From CBDEGU01 sp965238045 (GTDB taxonomy: Bacteria; Acidobacteriota; Terriglobia; Bryobacterales; UBA6623): 64,000 nt of DNA. The notes beneath the pieces are model-generated. The model saw only the letters and a program-made list of their open reading frames with translations, did not search any database and had not been told where the DNA came from. The stretch is from contig CBDEGU010000009.1 in assembly GCA_965238045.1 (NCBI GenBank), forward strand, positions 186,001 to 250,000. The letters are read 5' to 3'. Shown here in pieces: positions 37,104-46,773 of the stretch; the first letter of the stretch is position 1, and every line of letters starts with the position of its first letter. The translations under genes and the position numbers were made by a program.

Positions 37104-38387
37104 ATGATCCGATTTCTTACCGCTCTGCTGATCGCCGCGACGGCCTTCGGGCAGAGTTTCGCCACCGGCGGCGACCAACGTCTGGAGAGCTACATCGCCG
37201 AGGCGCTCGAGAGGAATCCCGGCATCCGGGAATCGTTCTCCCGTTACAACGCCGCCCGCCAGCGGCTCCCGCAAGTGAGCGCCCTGCCCGACCCCGTGCT
37301 TGGCGTTACGCAATACGTGCGTTCGCCCGAGACCCAGGTCGGTCCCCAGACGACGATGTTTGGAATTTCCCAAAAATTCCCCTGGTTCGGCAAACGCGGC
37401 GACAAAGAAAAGATCGCCGCCAAGGAAGCGGCCGTCGCCGGGCAGCGGCATGAAGCCGTGAAGGCGGAAGTCGCCCGGCGGCTCAAGATCGCCTACTACA
37501 ATCTGGCTTACCTCGACCAAGCCACCGCCGTTACGGGCGAAGATCTGGAACTGCTTAGACACTATGAAACGCTGGCGCGGGCGCGTTACTCCCAGGGAGT
37601 GGGTCTGCAGCAGGCGGTGATCAAGCTGCAGGCCGAAATTACCCGCGACCTCTCGCGGCTGGAAACCTTGAAACGGCAGCGGGTGGACGCCGAGTCGGTC
37701 CTCAACGCCCTGATGGACCGGCCCGTCGATCGGCCGCTTCCGGAAGTCGAGTTTGCCGCCCGACCTTCGGTTCGGCTGGAGCTGGACAAGCTCTACGCGG
37801 CGGCCCGCGCGAGGCGACCCGAAATCCAGGCCGCGTTCTTGCAGATCGAACGGGAGGAAAAGAGCATCCAGCTTGCGCGGCGTCAGGGGTGGCCCGATGT
37901 CACCCTGGGCGCCGGCTTTGTGAATGTGGCCGGGCGCAGCGACCTGATCGCCAGCGCGCCGCGACCGCCGGGGGAAGGTAAGAACGTCTACAACTTCTCG
38001 GTCGGCGTCAACCTTCCGATTTTCCGGCGCAAGTATAACGCGGGCGTGCTCGAAGCCACCGAGACCTTTCTGGCCTCCAAGCAGCGCTACCGCGGTCTGG
38101 CGAACGAAATCGATGTTTCGATTCGTTCGATCGGATACCGGATCGAAACCCTCGATCAACAGATATCCCTGTTTGAAAGCGCGCTTCTGCCCCAGGCCGG
38201 CCAGGCGTTGCGGTCGAGTGAAGCCGCCTATGCGACAGGAATGGCCAGCGTTCTCGAACTGCTCGACAGCGAGCGGATTCTGCTCGACGTGCGGCTAGGT
38301 CTGGCGCGGCTGCGCGCTGATTATATGAACGCGCTCGCTGAAATGGAACGCGCCATCGGTTCGGCGTTTCCCGAGGTGACATCATGA
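37104..38387 (+). CDS. cusC: TolC-family outer membrane channel of a CusCBA-type pump
   Basis: A 427-residue outer-membrane efflux protein with a leader (MIRFLTALLIAATAFGQS) and the two helical-hairpin repeats of the family (RLKIAYYNLAYLDQ; GVNLPIFRRKYNAGVLEA; ALRSSEAAYATGMASVLELL). The ribosome-binding site GGAGGGAG at 37091-37098 supports ATG 37104; a GTG one codon earlier is also possible. The stop overlaps the next start by ATGA. It gives the pump its exit duct. Confidence 0.87.
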   Translation: MIRFLTALLIAATAFGQSFATGGDQRLESYIAEALERNPGIRESFSRYNAARQRLPQVSALPDPVLGVTQYVRSPETQVGPQTTMFGISQKFPWFGKRGDKEKIAAKEAAVAGQRHEAVKAEVARRLKIAYYNLAYLDQATAVTGEDLELLRHYETLARARYSQGVGLQQAVIKLQAEITRDLSRLETLKRQRVDAESVLNALMDRPVDRPLPEVEFAARPSVRLELDKLYAAARARRPEIQAAFLQIEREEKSIQLARRQGWPDVTLGAGFVNVAGRSDLIASAPRPPGEGKNVYNFSVGVNLPIFRRKYNAGVLEATETFLASKQRYRGLANEIDVSIRSIGYRIETLDQQISLFESALLPQAGQALRSSEAAYATGMASVLELLDSERILLDVRLGLARLRADYMNALAEMERAIGSAFPEVTS

Positions 38388-39910
38388 ACCATCCATCGAA
38401 AGTGATTGCTGTCGGAGTTAGCACCTTCCTGCTCGGCCTCGCTCTGCCGGTTCTGCTGATTTGGAACCCGGGGGGCTGGCAGTGGGCGGAAGATCTCGGC
38501 GGGCGCGAGACGCAGCCCGGCGCCGCGACGACCCAGAAGTCGAAGAAGCAGTTGTGGACCTGCGCCATGCATCCGCACATCCTCAAAGAGGAGCCAGGGC
38601 CTTGCCCCATCTGCCAGATGCGTTTGACCCCGGTCAGGGACTCCACCGTCCCGGCGGAGGTGGCGGGCGGATCGGGCGAAGCCGAAAAGCCGGCCGGGGA
38701 ACGCAAGATCCTCTACTGGCGCGCGCCCATGGAACCGAACTTTACGAGCGACCAGCCGGGCAAGTCTCCGATGGGCATGGACTTGATTCCCGTCTACGAG
38801 GAAGACGCGATTGCGCCGGGCGCGGTGCGGGTCGATCCGGGGTTCACGCAGAATTTCGCGGTGCGAACGGCGGTTGCCGAGCGAGGTTCGGTCTCGCTGG
38901 ATATTCGTACGGTCGGCGTTCTTAGCCACAACGAGAAGGACCTTGTCTCGGTTAATACACGGTATGAAGGCTGGATTGAGAAGGCATTCTACAACAATAT
39001 CGGCGAGGCGGTGAAACGCGGCGACCCCCTGTTTGAAATCTACAGCCCGCAGCTCGTAACGACGCAGAAGGAATATCTGGCCGCACTTGACTATGTGGAA
39101 AAGTTGTCCGGCTCGGCGTACCCGGAGGCGGTGGAACGCGCCCGTTCACTGCTCGAATCGTCGGTCGAGAGAATGCGCTATTGGGATGTGACCGCCGAGC
39201 AGATCGAGCAGCTCAAGTCCACCCGGCAAGTGAGGCGCACGATCACGGTCTACTCGCCGGCTTCCGGGCTCATCATTCACAAGATGGGCGATTCGCTCGA
39301 AGGCATGCGGCTGACTCCAGGCATGACCGTGCTTAAGCTGGGGGATCACTCGAAGCTGTGGGTCGAGGTCGAGTTGTATGAACATCAAATCCGTTACGCC
39401 CGCGTGGGACAGCGGGTACGGGTAGAAGTCGATGCCTTCCCGGGCCGCGCGTGGCGGGGCAGGATTGACTTTTTCGACACGGCCGTGGACCCGAAGACAC
39501 GAACGCTCAAGGCCTATGTCGAGGTCGACAATAAGGAGCACCGACTGCGCCCCAAAATGTTTGCGAATGTGCTGATTCGCCTTCCCGGTTCGGCGTCGTC
39601 GGTGCGCGTGCCTAGCGAAGCTGTTCTGCATAGCGGTGAGCGGGCGGTTGTGATCGTCAAGAAAGCAGACAACATTTTTGAGCCCCGAGAAGTTGAACTG
39701 GGAGCCGAGGCGGGCGGGCAGCAGGCCGTGCTATCGGGTGTGCGGGCCGGCGAGATCGTTGTCACGTCGTCGCAGTTTCTGATCGACTCGGAAAGCAATC
39801 TGCGGGCGGCCATTACCCGTATGCTGGACAAGCGCGCCGCGCAGGGTGATCCAGCGCAGGGTAAGCCGCCACCGATGATGCCCGGCGGAGAGAAGGAGCA
39901 TGTTCACTGA
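38384..39910 (+). CDS. cusB: Periplasmic adaptor of a heavy-metal RND pump, with two metal-binding motifs
   Basis: A 508-residue membrane-fusion protein. After an N-terminal membrane anchor it carries two heavy-metal-binding segments: WTCAMHPHILKEEPGPCPIC-Q-M near residue 63 and the looser YWRAPMEPNFTSDQPGKSPM near 112, in which the Cys residues are lost. The lipoyl/barrel-sandwich part (LFEIYSPQLVTTQKEYLAAL, YSPASGLIIHKMGDS) and beta-barrel (VELYEHQIRYARVGQRV) follow. It links the inner-membrane pump and the TolC-like channel and may deliver Cu(I) or Ag(I). Its stop and the cusA start overlap (TGATG). Confidence 0.9.
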   Translation: MNHPSKVIAVGVSTFLLGLALPVLLIWNPGGWQWAEDLGGRETQPGAATTQKSKKQLWTCAMHPHILKEEPGPCPICQMRLTPVRDSTVPAEVAGGSGEAEKPAGERKILYWRAPMEPNFTSDQPGKSPMGMDLIPVYEEDAIAPGAVRVDPGFTQNFAVRTAVAERGSVSLDIRTVGVLSHNEKDLVSVNTRYEGWIEKAFYNNIGEAVKRGDPLFEIYSPQLVTTQKEYLAALDYVEKLSGSAYPEAVERARSLLESSVERMRYWDVTAEQIEQLKSTRQVRRTITVYSPASGLIIHKMGDSLEGMRLTPGMTVLKLGDHSKLWVEVELYEHQIRYARVGQRVRVEVDAFPGRAWRGRIDFFDTAVDPKTRTLKAYVEVDNKEHRLRPKMFANVLIRLPGSASSVRVPSEAVLHSGERAVVIVKKADNIFEPREVELGAEAGGQQAVLSGVRAGEIVVTSSQFLIDSESNLRAAITRMLDKRAAQGDPAQGKPPPMMPGGEKEHVH

Positions 39911-42900
39911 TGCTCGCCCAACTCATCGCATGGTCGATTCAGAATCGCTTCCTGGTGGTTCTAGCCACCCTCGCCGTCGCCGGGGCCGGTGTTTACAGCG
40001 TCGCCAATACGCCTCTCGACGCCATTCCAGATCTCTCCGACGTGCAGGTCATCATCTACACCGAGTACCCGGGCCAGGCTCCCCGCATTGTGGAGGACCA
40101 GATTACGTATCCCCTGACCACCCAGATGCTGGCCGTTCCCTTCGCCAAGATCGTGCGCGGCTATTCTTTCTTTGGATTTTCGTTCGTCTACATCATCTTC
40201 GAAGACGGCACGGATATGTACTGGGCCCGCTCCCGTGTGCTCGAATCCCTCAACTACGCGGCCGGACGGCTGCCCGAGGGCGTCACGCCCGCGCTGGGGT
40301 CCGACGCCACCGGTGTCGGCTGGGCCTTCATGTACGCTCTCAAGTCCGACCGTCACGACTTGGGAGAGCTGCGCAGCCTGCAAGACTGGTTTCTCAAGTA
40401 CGAGTTGTCGAGCGTTGCGGGCGTCTCGGAAGTCGCCAGCATTGGGGGATTCGTCAAGCAATATCAGATTACCGTCGACCCGAACAAGCTGCGTTCCTAC
40501 AATATCTCGATTTCGAAGATCCGAAACGCGGTCCAGCGAAGCAACCGCGACGTGGGCGGGCGGTTGCTGGAAATCGCCGAGAAAGAGTTCATGATCCGCG
40601 GGCTGGGCTACATCCGCTCGCTCGACGACATTCGCCGCATCTCGCTGGGTGTCAGCGCCAGCGGCACGCCGATTCTGCTGGAGGATGTCGCCCGCGTGGG
40701 CATCGGCCCCGATATTCGCCGCGGCATCGCGGAATGGAACGGCGAGGGCGAAACCGTGGGAGGCATCGTGGTCGTTCGCTACGGCGCCGATACGCTGCAG
40801 GTCATCAAGGATGTCAAGGCTAAGCTCGAACAGATCAAGCCCGGACTGCCTGAAGGCGTCGAGATCCTCGTCGCCTATGACCGCTCGTCGCTCATCGAAA
40901 GAGCGATCGAAAGCCTCAAGGGCAGCCTGCTGCAGCAGTTCCTGATCGTGGCCCTGGTCAGCGTTCTCTTTCTCGGGCACCTGCGAAGCGCGCTGGTGGC
41001 GATCATCATCTTGCCCATCGGCATCCTGATGGCGTTCATCGTCATGTACCTTCAGGGAATCAGCGTCACTATCATGTCGCTAGGCGGAATTGCGGTGGCC
41101 GTCGGTACGATGGTCGATGCCGGCATCGTGATGGTCGAGAACGCCCACAAGCATCTCGAACGCGATCGCGGCAAGAAAGAGCACTGGCAAATCATTCTCG
41201 ACTCTTCCAAAGAAGTCGGCCCGGCGCTGTTCTTTTCGTTGCTGGTGATTACCGTTTCGTTCCTGCCGGTGTTCACGCTGGAGGCGCAAGAGGGCCGGCT
41301 CTTCAAGCCCCTGGCGTTCACGAAAACCTACGCCATGGCGGCCTCGGCGTTCCTGGCCGTGACCTTGGTGCCGGTGCTGGTCGGCTATTGGGTGCGGGGG
41401 CGGATTCTTCCCGAACAGCGCAACCCGGTCAACCGTTTGGTGATCGCGATCTATCGCCCCGTGCTGGAGTTCGCGTTCCGTTTCCGCTGGCCGGTTCTGA
41501 TGCTCATGGTGCTGGCGCTGGCGGTCACCCTGATCCCTTTCTCGCAGCTCGGCTCGGAGTTCATGCCGCCTCTTTGGGAGGGCGACCTGCTCTACATGCC
41601 GACGACGCTGCCGGGAATTTCCATCACCAAAGCCCGTGAGATTCTGCAGCAGACCGACAAAATCATTCGCACGTTTCCCGAGGTCGAAAGTGTATTCGGC
41701 AAGGTCGGCCGAGCCGAAACAGCCACCGACCCGGCCCCCCTGAACATGATCGAAACCACCATCATGCTGAAGCCCGAAAGCGAGTGGCGTCCCGGCATGA
41801 CCCCCGAGAAGCTGGCTGACGAGATGAACGCGGCCATTCAGGTTCCGGGCCTGACCAATGCCTGGACCATGCCCATTAAGACCCGCATCGACATGCTCTC
41901 GACCGGCATCAAGACGCCTGTCGGCATCAAAGTGGCTGGTCCGGATCTGGCCGAACTCGAACGCATCGGCAAGCAGATCGAAGACGTGATTCGTAACGTG
42001 CCGGGAACGCTGAGCGTATACGCCGAACGAGTCATGGGCGGCAACTATCTCGACTTCACGATCGACCGTGAAGCCATCGCGCGCTACGGGCTGACGGTCG
42101 GCGATATTCAGGACGTGATGGAGACCGCCATTGGTGGCATGAACATCACCACAACGGTCGAGGGGCTGGAGCGGTATCCGGTGAATCTGCGCTACAGCCG
42201 CGAATTGCGGGACGACCTTCCCGCCCTGCGAGCGATTCTGGTCGCGACAGCCGGCGGCCAGCAGATCCCGCTGGGCCAGTTTGTCGATATTGAGTACGTC
42301 GTCGGCCCCCCGGGCATCAAGAGCGAAAACGCGAAGACGAATGCCTGGGTCTACGTCGATATTCGCAATATCGACGTCGGCACCTATGTCGAGCGGGCGC
42401 AAGAAGCCGTTGCCGCAAACGTAACGGTTCCGCCCGGCTACACCATCGCCTGGAGCGGTCAGTACGAATACATGCTGCGCGCGCAACAGCGTTTGCTCTA
42501 TATCGTTCCGGTTACGCTACTGTTGATCTTCGTGATCATCTACGTCCATACCGGCTCCGCCGCCGAGACGCTGCTGGTGCTGGCTGGGGTGCCGTTCGCG
42601 CTTACCGGGGCGGTTTGGCTGCTCTACGCGCAGGACTACAATCTGAGCGTCGCGGTCTGGGTCGGCGTCATCGCGCTCGCGGGGCTGTATGCGGAAACGG
42701 CGATCGTTTTGTTGCTGTACTTGGATCAGTCCTACTACGAATTTCAGCAGCGGGGCCTGCTCACCGACCGCGCCAGCCTGATTCAGTCGGTCTATGCCGG
42801 TTCGGTGCGGCGCGTTCGGCCCATCCTGATGACCGTCGCGACCGACGTCATCGGTCTGCTGCCGATCATGTGGAGCACCGGAACCGGGGCCGATGTGATG

Positions 42901-43053
42901 AAACGTGTCGCCACGCCCCTGGTCGGCGGCATCGTCACTTCCGGCTTCACGGTCCTGGTCATCTATCCGGTCGTCTACTACCTGTGGCGTTCCCGCGGTC
43001 TGCCCAAGGGCCGGCCGTTCACGGGATTTCGAACTCTCAAGGAGACATCATGA
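39910..43053 (+). CDS. cusA: Heavy-metal efflux RND transporter (CusA/CzcA type)
   Basis: A 1,047-residue inner-membrane pump of the heavy-metal RND class. Landmarks are DAIPDLSDVQVIIYTEYPGQ, FVYIIFEDGTDMYWARSRVLE, GIAVAVGTMVDAGIVMVENA, GSEFMPPLWEGDLLYMPTT and the C-terminal TDVIGLLPIMWSTGTGADVM. Twelve membrane segments and two large periplasmic loops are present. The sequence 'DIQDVMETAIGG' and the PPLWEGDL block point to the monovalent-metal (Cu/Ag) branch, but Zn/Co/Ni cannot be excluded. Third gene of a tightly overlapping operon. Confidence 0.93.
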   Translation: MLAQLIAWSIQNRFLVVLATLAVAGAGVYSVANTPLDAIPDLSDVQVIIYTEYPGQAPRIVEDQITYPLTTQMLAVPFAKIVRGYSFFGFSFVYIIFEDGTDMYWARSRVLESLNYAAGRLPEGVTPALGSDATGVGWAFMYALKSDRHDLGELRSLQDWFLKYELSSVAGVSEVASIGGFVKQYQITVDPNKLRSYNISISKIRNAVQRSNRDVGGRLLEIAEKEFMIRGLGYIRSLDDIRRISLGVSASGTPILLEDVARVGIGPDIRRGIAEWNGEGETVGGIVVVRYGADTLQVIKDVKAKLEQIKPGLPEGVEILVAYDRSSLIERAIESLKGSLLQQFLIVALVSVLFLGHLRSALVAIIILPIGILMAFIVMYLQGISVTIMSLGGIAVAVGTMVDAGIVMVENAHKHLERDRGKKEHWQIILDSSKEVGPALFFSLLVITVSFLPVFTLEAQEGRLFKPLAFTKTYAMAASAFLAVTLVPVLVGYWVRGRILPEQRNPVNRLVIAIYRPVLEFAFRFRWPVLMLMVLALAVTLIPFSQLGSEFMPPLWEGDLLYMPTTLPGISITKAREILQQTDKIIRTFPEVESVFGKVGRAETATDPAPLNMIETTIMLKPESEWRPGMTPEKLADEMNAAIQVPGLTNAWTMPIKTRIDMLSTGIKTPVGIKVAGPDLAELERIGKQIEDVIRNVPGTLSVYAERVMGGNYLDFTIDREAIARYGLTVGDIQDVMETAIGGMNITTTVEGLERYPVNLRYSRELRDDLPALRAILVATAGGQQIPLGQFVDIEYVVGPPGIKSENAKTNAWVYVDIRNIDVGTYVERAQEAVAANVTVPPGYTIAWSGQYEYMLRAQQRLLYIVPVTLLLIFVIIYVHTGSAAETLLVLAGVPFALTGAVWLLYAQDYNLSVAVWVGVIALAGLYAETAIVLLLYLDQSYYEFQQRGLLTDRASLIQSVYAGSVRRVRPILMTVATDVIGLLPIMWSTGTGADVMKRVATPLVGGIVTSGFTVLVIYPVVYYLWRSRGLPKGRPFTGFRTLKETS

Positions 43054-43787
43054 AAGCCAAGCTTCTTCGCCTTATACTGATGGGCCTACAGATTGGCCTG
43101 ATGGGCCTGATGGGCGCTCCCGGGTGCCTTGCGGAAACGAGTTTCGACGTTGTCCTCAAGAAGAAATTCTGGCCCGACGGCCACGGCGTCCTTGTGGTCA
43201 GCGATGACGCGATCGAATTCCGGACCCACGACGATAAGAACAGCCGCCGCTGGAGCTACCAGGATATTCAATATTTCGACCGCGTCAGCAGGCAGGAAAT
43301 CATCCTGCTCACCTACGAGGACAGCGGCTGGAAACTCGGCCGCGACCGGCAATTTCGCTTCGTGCTGAGCGAGGGTGAGTTCACTGCCGCCCTATTCGAC
43401 CAGGTCAGCCGCGGGATCGGACGGCCGGTTACCAATCGCGTTTTCGAGGTTAGCGGAGCGGTGGAAGCCGAACTGCCCGTCAAGCATCTGCATGCGCTGG
43501 GAGGCTGCGAAGGGACCTTGCTGTTTACGAAGAACGAAGTTTACTACCGAACCAGCCACGCCCGAGACGCCCGTCAGTGGCAGCTTCGGCGCGATGTCGA
43601 TTCGGTTTGGAGCCACGATCGCTACCATCTCGAGCTGCATGTCTACGACAATAACCGCAGAGAGTTCAGCCGCGCGAAGGTCTACAAATTCGATCTGAAG
43701 CGGCCGCTCGACGCCGAATGGTATCGCGGCCTCAAGCTGCGGCTCTATGAACTCAACGCCCGGGAACGCTCGCCTATTGGGAGATAG
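43050..43787 (+). CDS. Exported protein of unknown function at the end of the efflux operon
   Basis: A 245-residue protein whose ATG overlaps the cusA stop (ATGA), so it is part of the operon. A leader (GLQIGLMGLMGAPGCLAE) contains a repeated GLMGL segment and a possible lipobox APGC. The rest is a beta-rich protein with two similar halves: GHGVLVVSDDAIEFRTHDD... and CEGTLLFTKNEVYYRTSHAR, each followed by W..-D..S. I know this fold pattern only from uncharacterised acidobacterial proteins. A PH-like or lipoprotein role in metal stress is a guess. Confidence 0.75.
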   Translation: MKAKLLRLILMGLQIGLMGLMGAPGCLAETSFDVVLKKKFWPDGHGVLVVSDDAIEFRTHDDKNSRRWSYQDIQYFDRVSRQEIILLTYEDSGWKLGRDRQFRFVLSEGEFTAALFDQVSRGIGRPVTNRVFEVSGAVEAELPVKHLHALGGCEGTLLFTKNEVYYRTSHARDARQWQLRRDVDSVWSHDRYHLELHVYDNNRREFSRAKVYKFDLKRPLDAEWYRGLKLRLYELNARERSPIGR

Positions 43788-44265
43788 CCCGCAGCTCGGG
43801 CAGCGTCATGATCGAGCCGCCGTTTTCCGCGGCGAACGCCCGCGCTTCCGCCGCGCTGGTAAAGGCCAGCGCGCTCGGCGAACAACGGTCGAAATCGAGA
43901 TGGCTCGGCGAACGGTCCCTTGTCACCAGAGGAGCATGGCGCAGGCAGTGATTGACCGAACTGCCCACGACCAGCAGCGCCTCGCCCGGCGAGAGCACCT
44001 CGTGGGAGCGGTGGTGGGTGAGTTCGACGACTTCGACTTTCTTGCCGGTCTGGCGTTCCTCGGCGAGCGCGCACGCCGGACAGCAGTAGATCTCACGTTC
44101 CCCGTCCCGCTCGGCAATGGCCCGGCTACTAGCATGAATCGGACGCCCGCACGCCCGGCACCCGGACGTTTCGTCATACCGCATCATGCGCCAGCCGGCA
44201 TAAAGCAGCCCCAGCGCCGCCACGACGACGATGAGACCGCCGATCGCTCTACTTCTCACCGGCAT
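43774..44265 (-). CDS. NosL-like metal-binding protein, membrane-anchored
   Basis: A 163-residue protein with an N-terminal membrane segment (AIGGLIVVVAALGLLYAGW), a zinc-finger-like cysteine set (GCRACGRPIHASSRAIAE, then IYCCPACA) and a C-terminal half (FDRCSPSALAFTSAAEARAF, AAENGGSIMTLPEL) that resembles the end of NosL copper-binding proteins. It may handle copper outside the membrane. It converges on the efflux operon and overlaps its last gene by 14 bases. Confidence 0.65.
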   Translation of the reverse strand: MPVRSRAIGGLIVVVAALGLLYAGWRMMRYDETSGCRACGRPIHASSRAIAERDGEREIYCCPACALAEERQTGKKVEVVELTHHRSHEVLSPGEALLVVGSSVNHCLRHAPLVTRDRSPSHLDFDRCSPSALAFTSAAEARAFAAENGGSIMTLPELRAISQ

Positions 44266-45110
44266 GGCCCGGTTATTTCACCCTGAGCATAGGACTCACC
44301 CTGACCATAGCAGGCCAGGTGGCTGGCCTGAACAAGAGGGGTAGTGCGGGGGCAAGGAAGGCGTCTGGTGTAGCCGCCTTCTTTCAATACACCTGAACCG
44401 CTGGTGCGGTTTGGCGGCGACGGGGCCGCGCGAGAGCCTCGCCACAGGAGTTCGAATCGGCATCCGGGCAGAGCATCGGCGGGTGAGGCCAAGAGAACTT
44501 GTGTTGCTGAGGGAGGGGGTTGCTGGGTTCCCCTGGCCTCATGATCCCCGCCGATTTCCTGTGACGCCACCGCCCGGTCTTTCCGATCCCGTGGTGGAAT
44601 GAAACCCCAACCCCCGGGAGGCCCGCCAAATCAAAAACTCAATGCGCCGGATGTCCTCCGCGCCGCCGGAGGCGCCGGATGAGCACTTCCCGCCAGCATC
44701 GCGACCGCCGGAAGAACGACTCAAGCGCCGACACCGCCCTATAGGCGCCTCCAATGAGAACCACCGGCACGGCCGCCAAACCGGCGATGGCCAGGATCGC
44801 TACCACGAGGTCCACCTCCATGGAGCACCTCCATCGTGCGACCGACTGTTATCCACGAATATTTGTTGCACGCCAGACACCACACCGTAACCCTCAGTGA
44901 TAGAACATCTTACGGTTTTCTTCCCCGTGTCTGAGATCTTCTAGTCGAGTGAGATCCCCCAGGGTCCGTGCGGCATTCGGCCCAATCGAGTGGCTGGAGA
45001 GGCCATGACGATAGATCCTCACCATGGACCCGGCAGAAACCCGGTAGCGGGTCAGTCGCCCAGAATTCTGTCAGCCCATGTGGGCCATAGTCAGCGGCAG
45101 ATCAAATCAT
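44266..45110. other. Mostly non-coding stretch with one small possible gene
   Basis: Apart from the small minus-strand frame at 44639-44821, no convincing gene was seen. ORFs on both strands here have no recognisable domains. No terminator with a T-tract and no tRNA were found. Confidence 0.5.
44639..44821 (-). CDS. Possible small single-span membrane protein
   Basis: Sixty codons beginning MEVDLVVAILAIAGLAAVPV, one hydrophobic segment followed by a basic tail (RRLRRRGGH). A ribosome-binding site GGAGGTG stands 5 bases before the ATG, which is unusually good for this stretch. No family recognised. The direct repeat CATGGAGGTG/GATGGAGGTG around the start could be coincidental. Confidence 0.4.
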   Translation of the reverse strand: MEVDLVVAILAIAGLAAVPVVLIGGAYRAVSALESFFRRSRCWREVLIRRLRRRGGHPAH

Positions 45111-45650
45111 CTAGGGGCCGCTCAGGGGAGAAAAGGTGTAGCACCACGCTTCTCCTTCCACAACGGTTTCCCCGGTCTGGCGGGTCACCTTGATCTTCAG
45201 TTGTGTGACCGGCTTTGTTTGATGAATGCTCACGATCTCGGCCTCCCCTGTTATCGTGTCTCCAATAAAGACCGGGGCCGTAGACTTCCAGTTCTGGCTT
45301 AGGAACATCGTGCCGGGACCGGGCATGTCCGTGGCTACGAGCGCGTTCAAGATCCCGGTCGTCAGTCCCCCTTGTACAACGAGACGTCCGAACTTCGTCT
45401 TCGCGGCAAAGGCTTCGTCGAAGTGCGGGGGATTGTGATCACCCGTGATCTCCGCATACTTCCGCACGTGCTCTTTGGTGAGTGTCAGGCTGCGCGCGGC
45501 CTTCTGTCCGACAACTAGATCCCTGGGTGGCTCCCAAAAAACCGGCTCGGTTCCGTATTGGAGATCTACTGGTTGCGCCCGGCCATAACGCCGCCGTCTA
45601 CGTCCCAAATTGCACCTGTTACCCAGCTCGCATCGTCCGAAAGAAGACAC
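45111..45650 (-). CDS. MaoC-like (R)-specific enoyl-CoA hydratase
   Basis: A hot-dog-fold hydratase of up to 179 residues. The hydratase-2 motif is visible: KYAEITGDHNPPHFDEAFA with the catalytic Asp and His, followed by GRLVVQGGLTTGILNALV and GPGTMFLSQNWKSTAPVFIGD. The first 28 residues overlap the end of the SDR gene and are not typical. No ATG, GTG or TTG follows before residue 64, so the start lies within the overlap, at ATG 45650 or a later alternative codon. With the SDR it suggests fatty-acid or polyketide-type chain modification. Confidence 0.82.
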   Translation of the reverse strand: MSSFGRCELGNRCNLGRRRRRYGRAQPVDLQYGTEPVFWEPPRDLVVGQKAARSLTLTKEHVRKYAEITGDHNPPHFDEAFAAKTKFGRLVVQGGLTTGILNALVATDMPGPGTMFLSQNWKSTAPVFIGDTITGEAEIVSIHQTKPVTQLKIKVTRQTGETVVEGEAWCYTFSPLSGP

Positions 45651-46333
45651 ATGATGACCGATGCGACATCTCTGGGTTTTCCGATGCGCCCGATGGGGTG
45701 AAAATCGTTGAAGCCTTGGAGGGTCTCGTGAATCTCGTCGGGTTGGATGAAGGCGCCGTAGATCGGGGTCTCCACGACGGCCGGTGCCACCGCGTTGACG
45801 CGAATGGCATGCTCGGCCAGCTCCATCGCCAGATACTGAGTGAAGGAATGCAGCCCGGCCTTGGCCATGGAGTATGCCGACGAAGGTGTCGCCTTAATCG
45901 CCTGATGGGCCCACACCGAGCCGATAATAACCAGTGAGCCGCCGCCGTTCGCCACCATGTTTTTCGCCACCCGTTGTGTTACAAAGAACGCAGATCGGTT
46001 GAGATCCATGTAGGCAGCATAATCCGCTTCCTTGTGGTCCAGAAAGGCTTTAGGAGAGAACACACCCGCGGCGTTGACAAGGTACTTCACATCCTTCATC
46101 TCTTCGGCGATGTAACGAATCAGTCGATCGACATCTTCCTTGCCGGTGAGGTCGCATCGGAAAGTTCGTGCGTCGTCGGGGGCATTGAACGTTTCCCGCG
46201 CGGCATCTAGTTTCTCTTGCCGGCGGCCGACTAGCGTCACGGAGGCGCCCGCTGCCGCCAGTAATCGGCCGGTCTCCAGACCCATTCCACTACTGCCCCC
46301 GAGGATCAGCGCTTGCTTGTTTGAAAAGCTCAT
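45566..46333 (-). CDS. Short-chain dehydrogenase/reductase
   Basis: A 255-residue NAD(P)-dependent oxidoreductase. The cofactor motif is GGSSGMGLETGRLLAAAG, followed by YLVNAAGVFSP; the catalytic residues are Ser in VIIGSVWAHQ and Tyr-x-x-x-Lys in SAYSMAKAGLHSF. The C-terminal PIGRIGKPRDVASVIMCLLS and DVDGGVMAG are typical of classical SDRs. It overlaps the MaoC-like gene and probably acts on a related acyl substrate; the substrate is not known. Confidence 0.88.
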   Translation of the reverse strand: MSFSNKQALILGGSSGMGLETGRLLAAAGASVTLVGRRQEKLDAARETFNAPDDARTFRCDLTGKEDVDRLIRYIAEEMKDVKYLVNAAGVFSPKAFLDHKEADYAAYMDLNRSAFFVTQRVAKNMVANGGGSLVIIGSVWAHQAIKATPSSAYSMAKAGLHSFTQYLAMELAEHAIRVNAVAPAVVETPIYGAFIQPDEIHETLQGFNDFHPIGRIGKPRDVASVIMCLLSDDASWVTGAIWDVDGGVMAGRNQ

Positions 46334-46500
46334 TCTTGCTCCTTCTTTTTAGTCATCGAATCTTCAGTCATCCAAGCTGCTTTCGCCGCAATCCAACGAC
46401 TTGCCGTTCACCCGCGGCCGCGCCGCGACCCTTCGGGTGCAATAGCAGGTTACTCATTTCTTTCGGCTCATGCCGGCCACTTCACGGCCAGCAACACATC

Positions 46501-46728
46501 TTAGCGAAATTGTTCTATTCGGATCACTACTCCGGGCGATCGGTGGGTAGTCACCGTAAGCTCCCGTTGCAAGTATTCGCCGCCCCAGCGCCGTTTGCGG
46601 TCGTCGTAGAGCCACGTAGTGGCGCCGCTCGGATCGGTGATCGAGGCCCGCCGCCCCGCCGCCGACTCGAGATAGGCGACGGCTGTCTGTCTGGCCGGTG
46701 GCACTAAGGCTTTTGACGGATAGGCCAT
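46501..46728 (-). pseudogene. Possible fragment of a YD-repeat (RHS-type) protein
   Basis: A 75-codon frame contains RRASITDPSGATTWLYDDRK, which matches the YD-repeat pattern (tDpsG.tt.yYD..kR). No further repeats and no toxin domain are present nearby. The rest of 46334-46773 shows no other gene. It could be the remnant of a larger wall-associated protein. Confidence 0.35.
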
Positions 46729-46773
46729 CGAGCCCGATGTTTGCTAATCTTGGATCGTTCCGAGGAGTATCCC

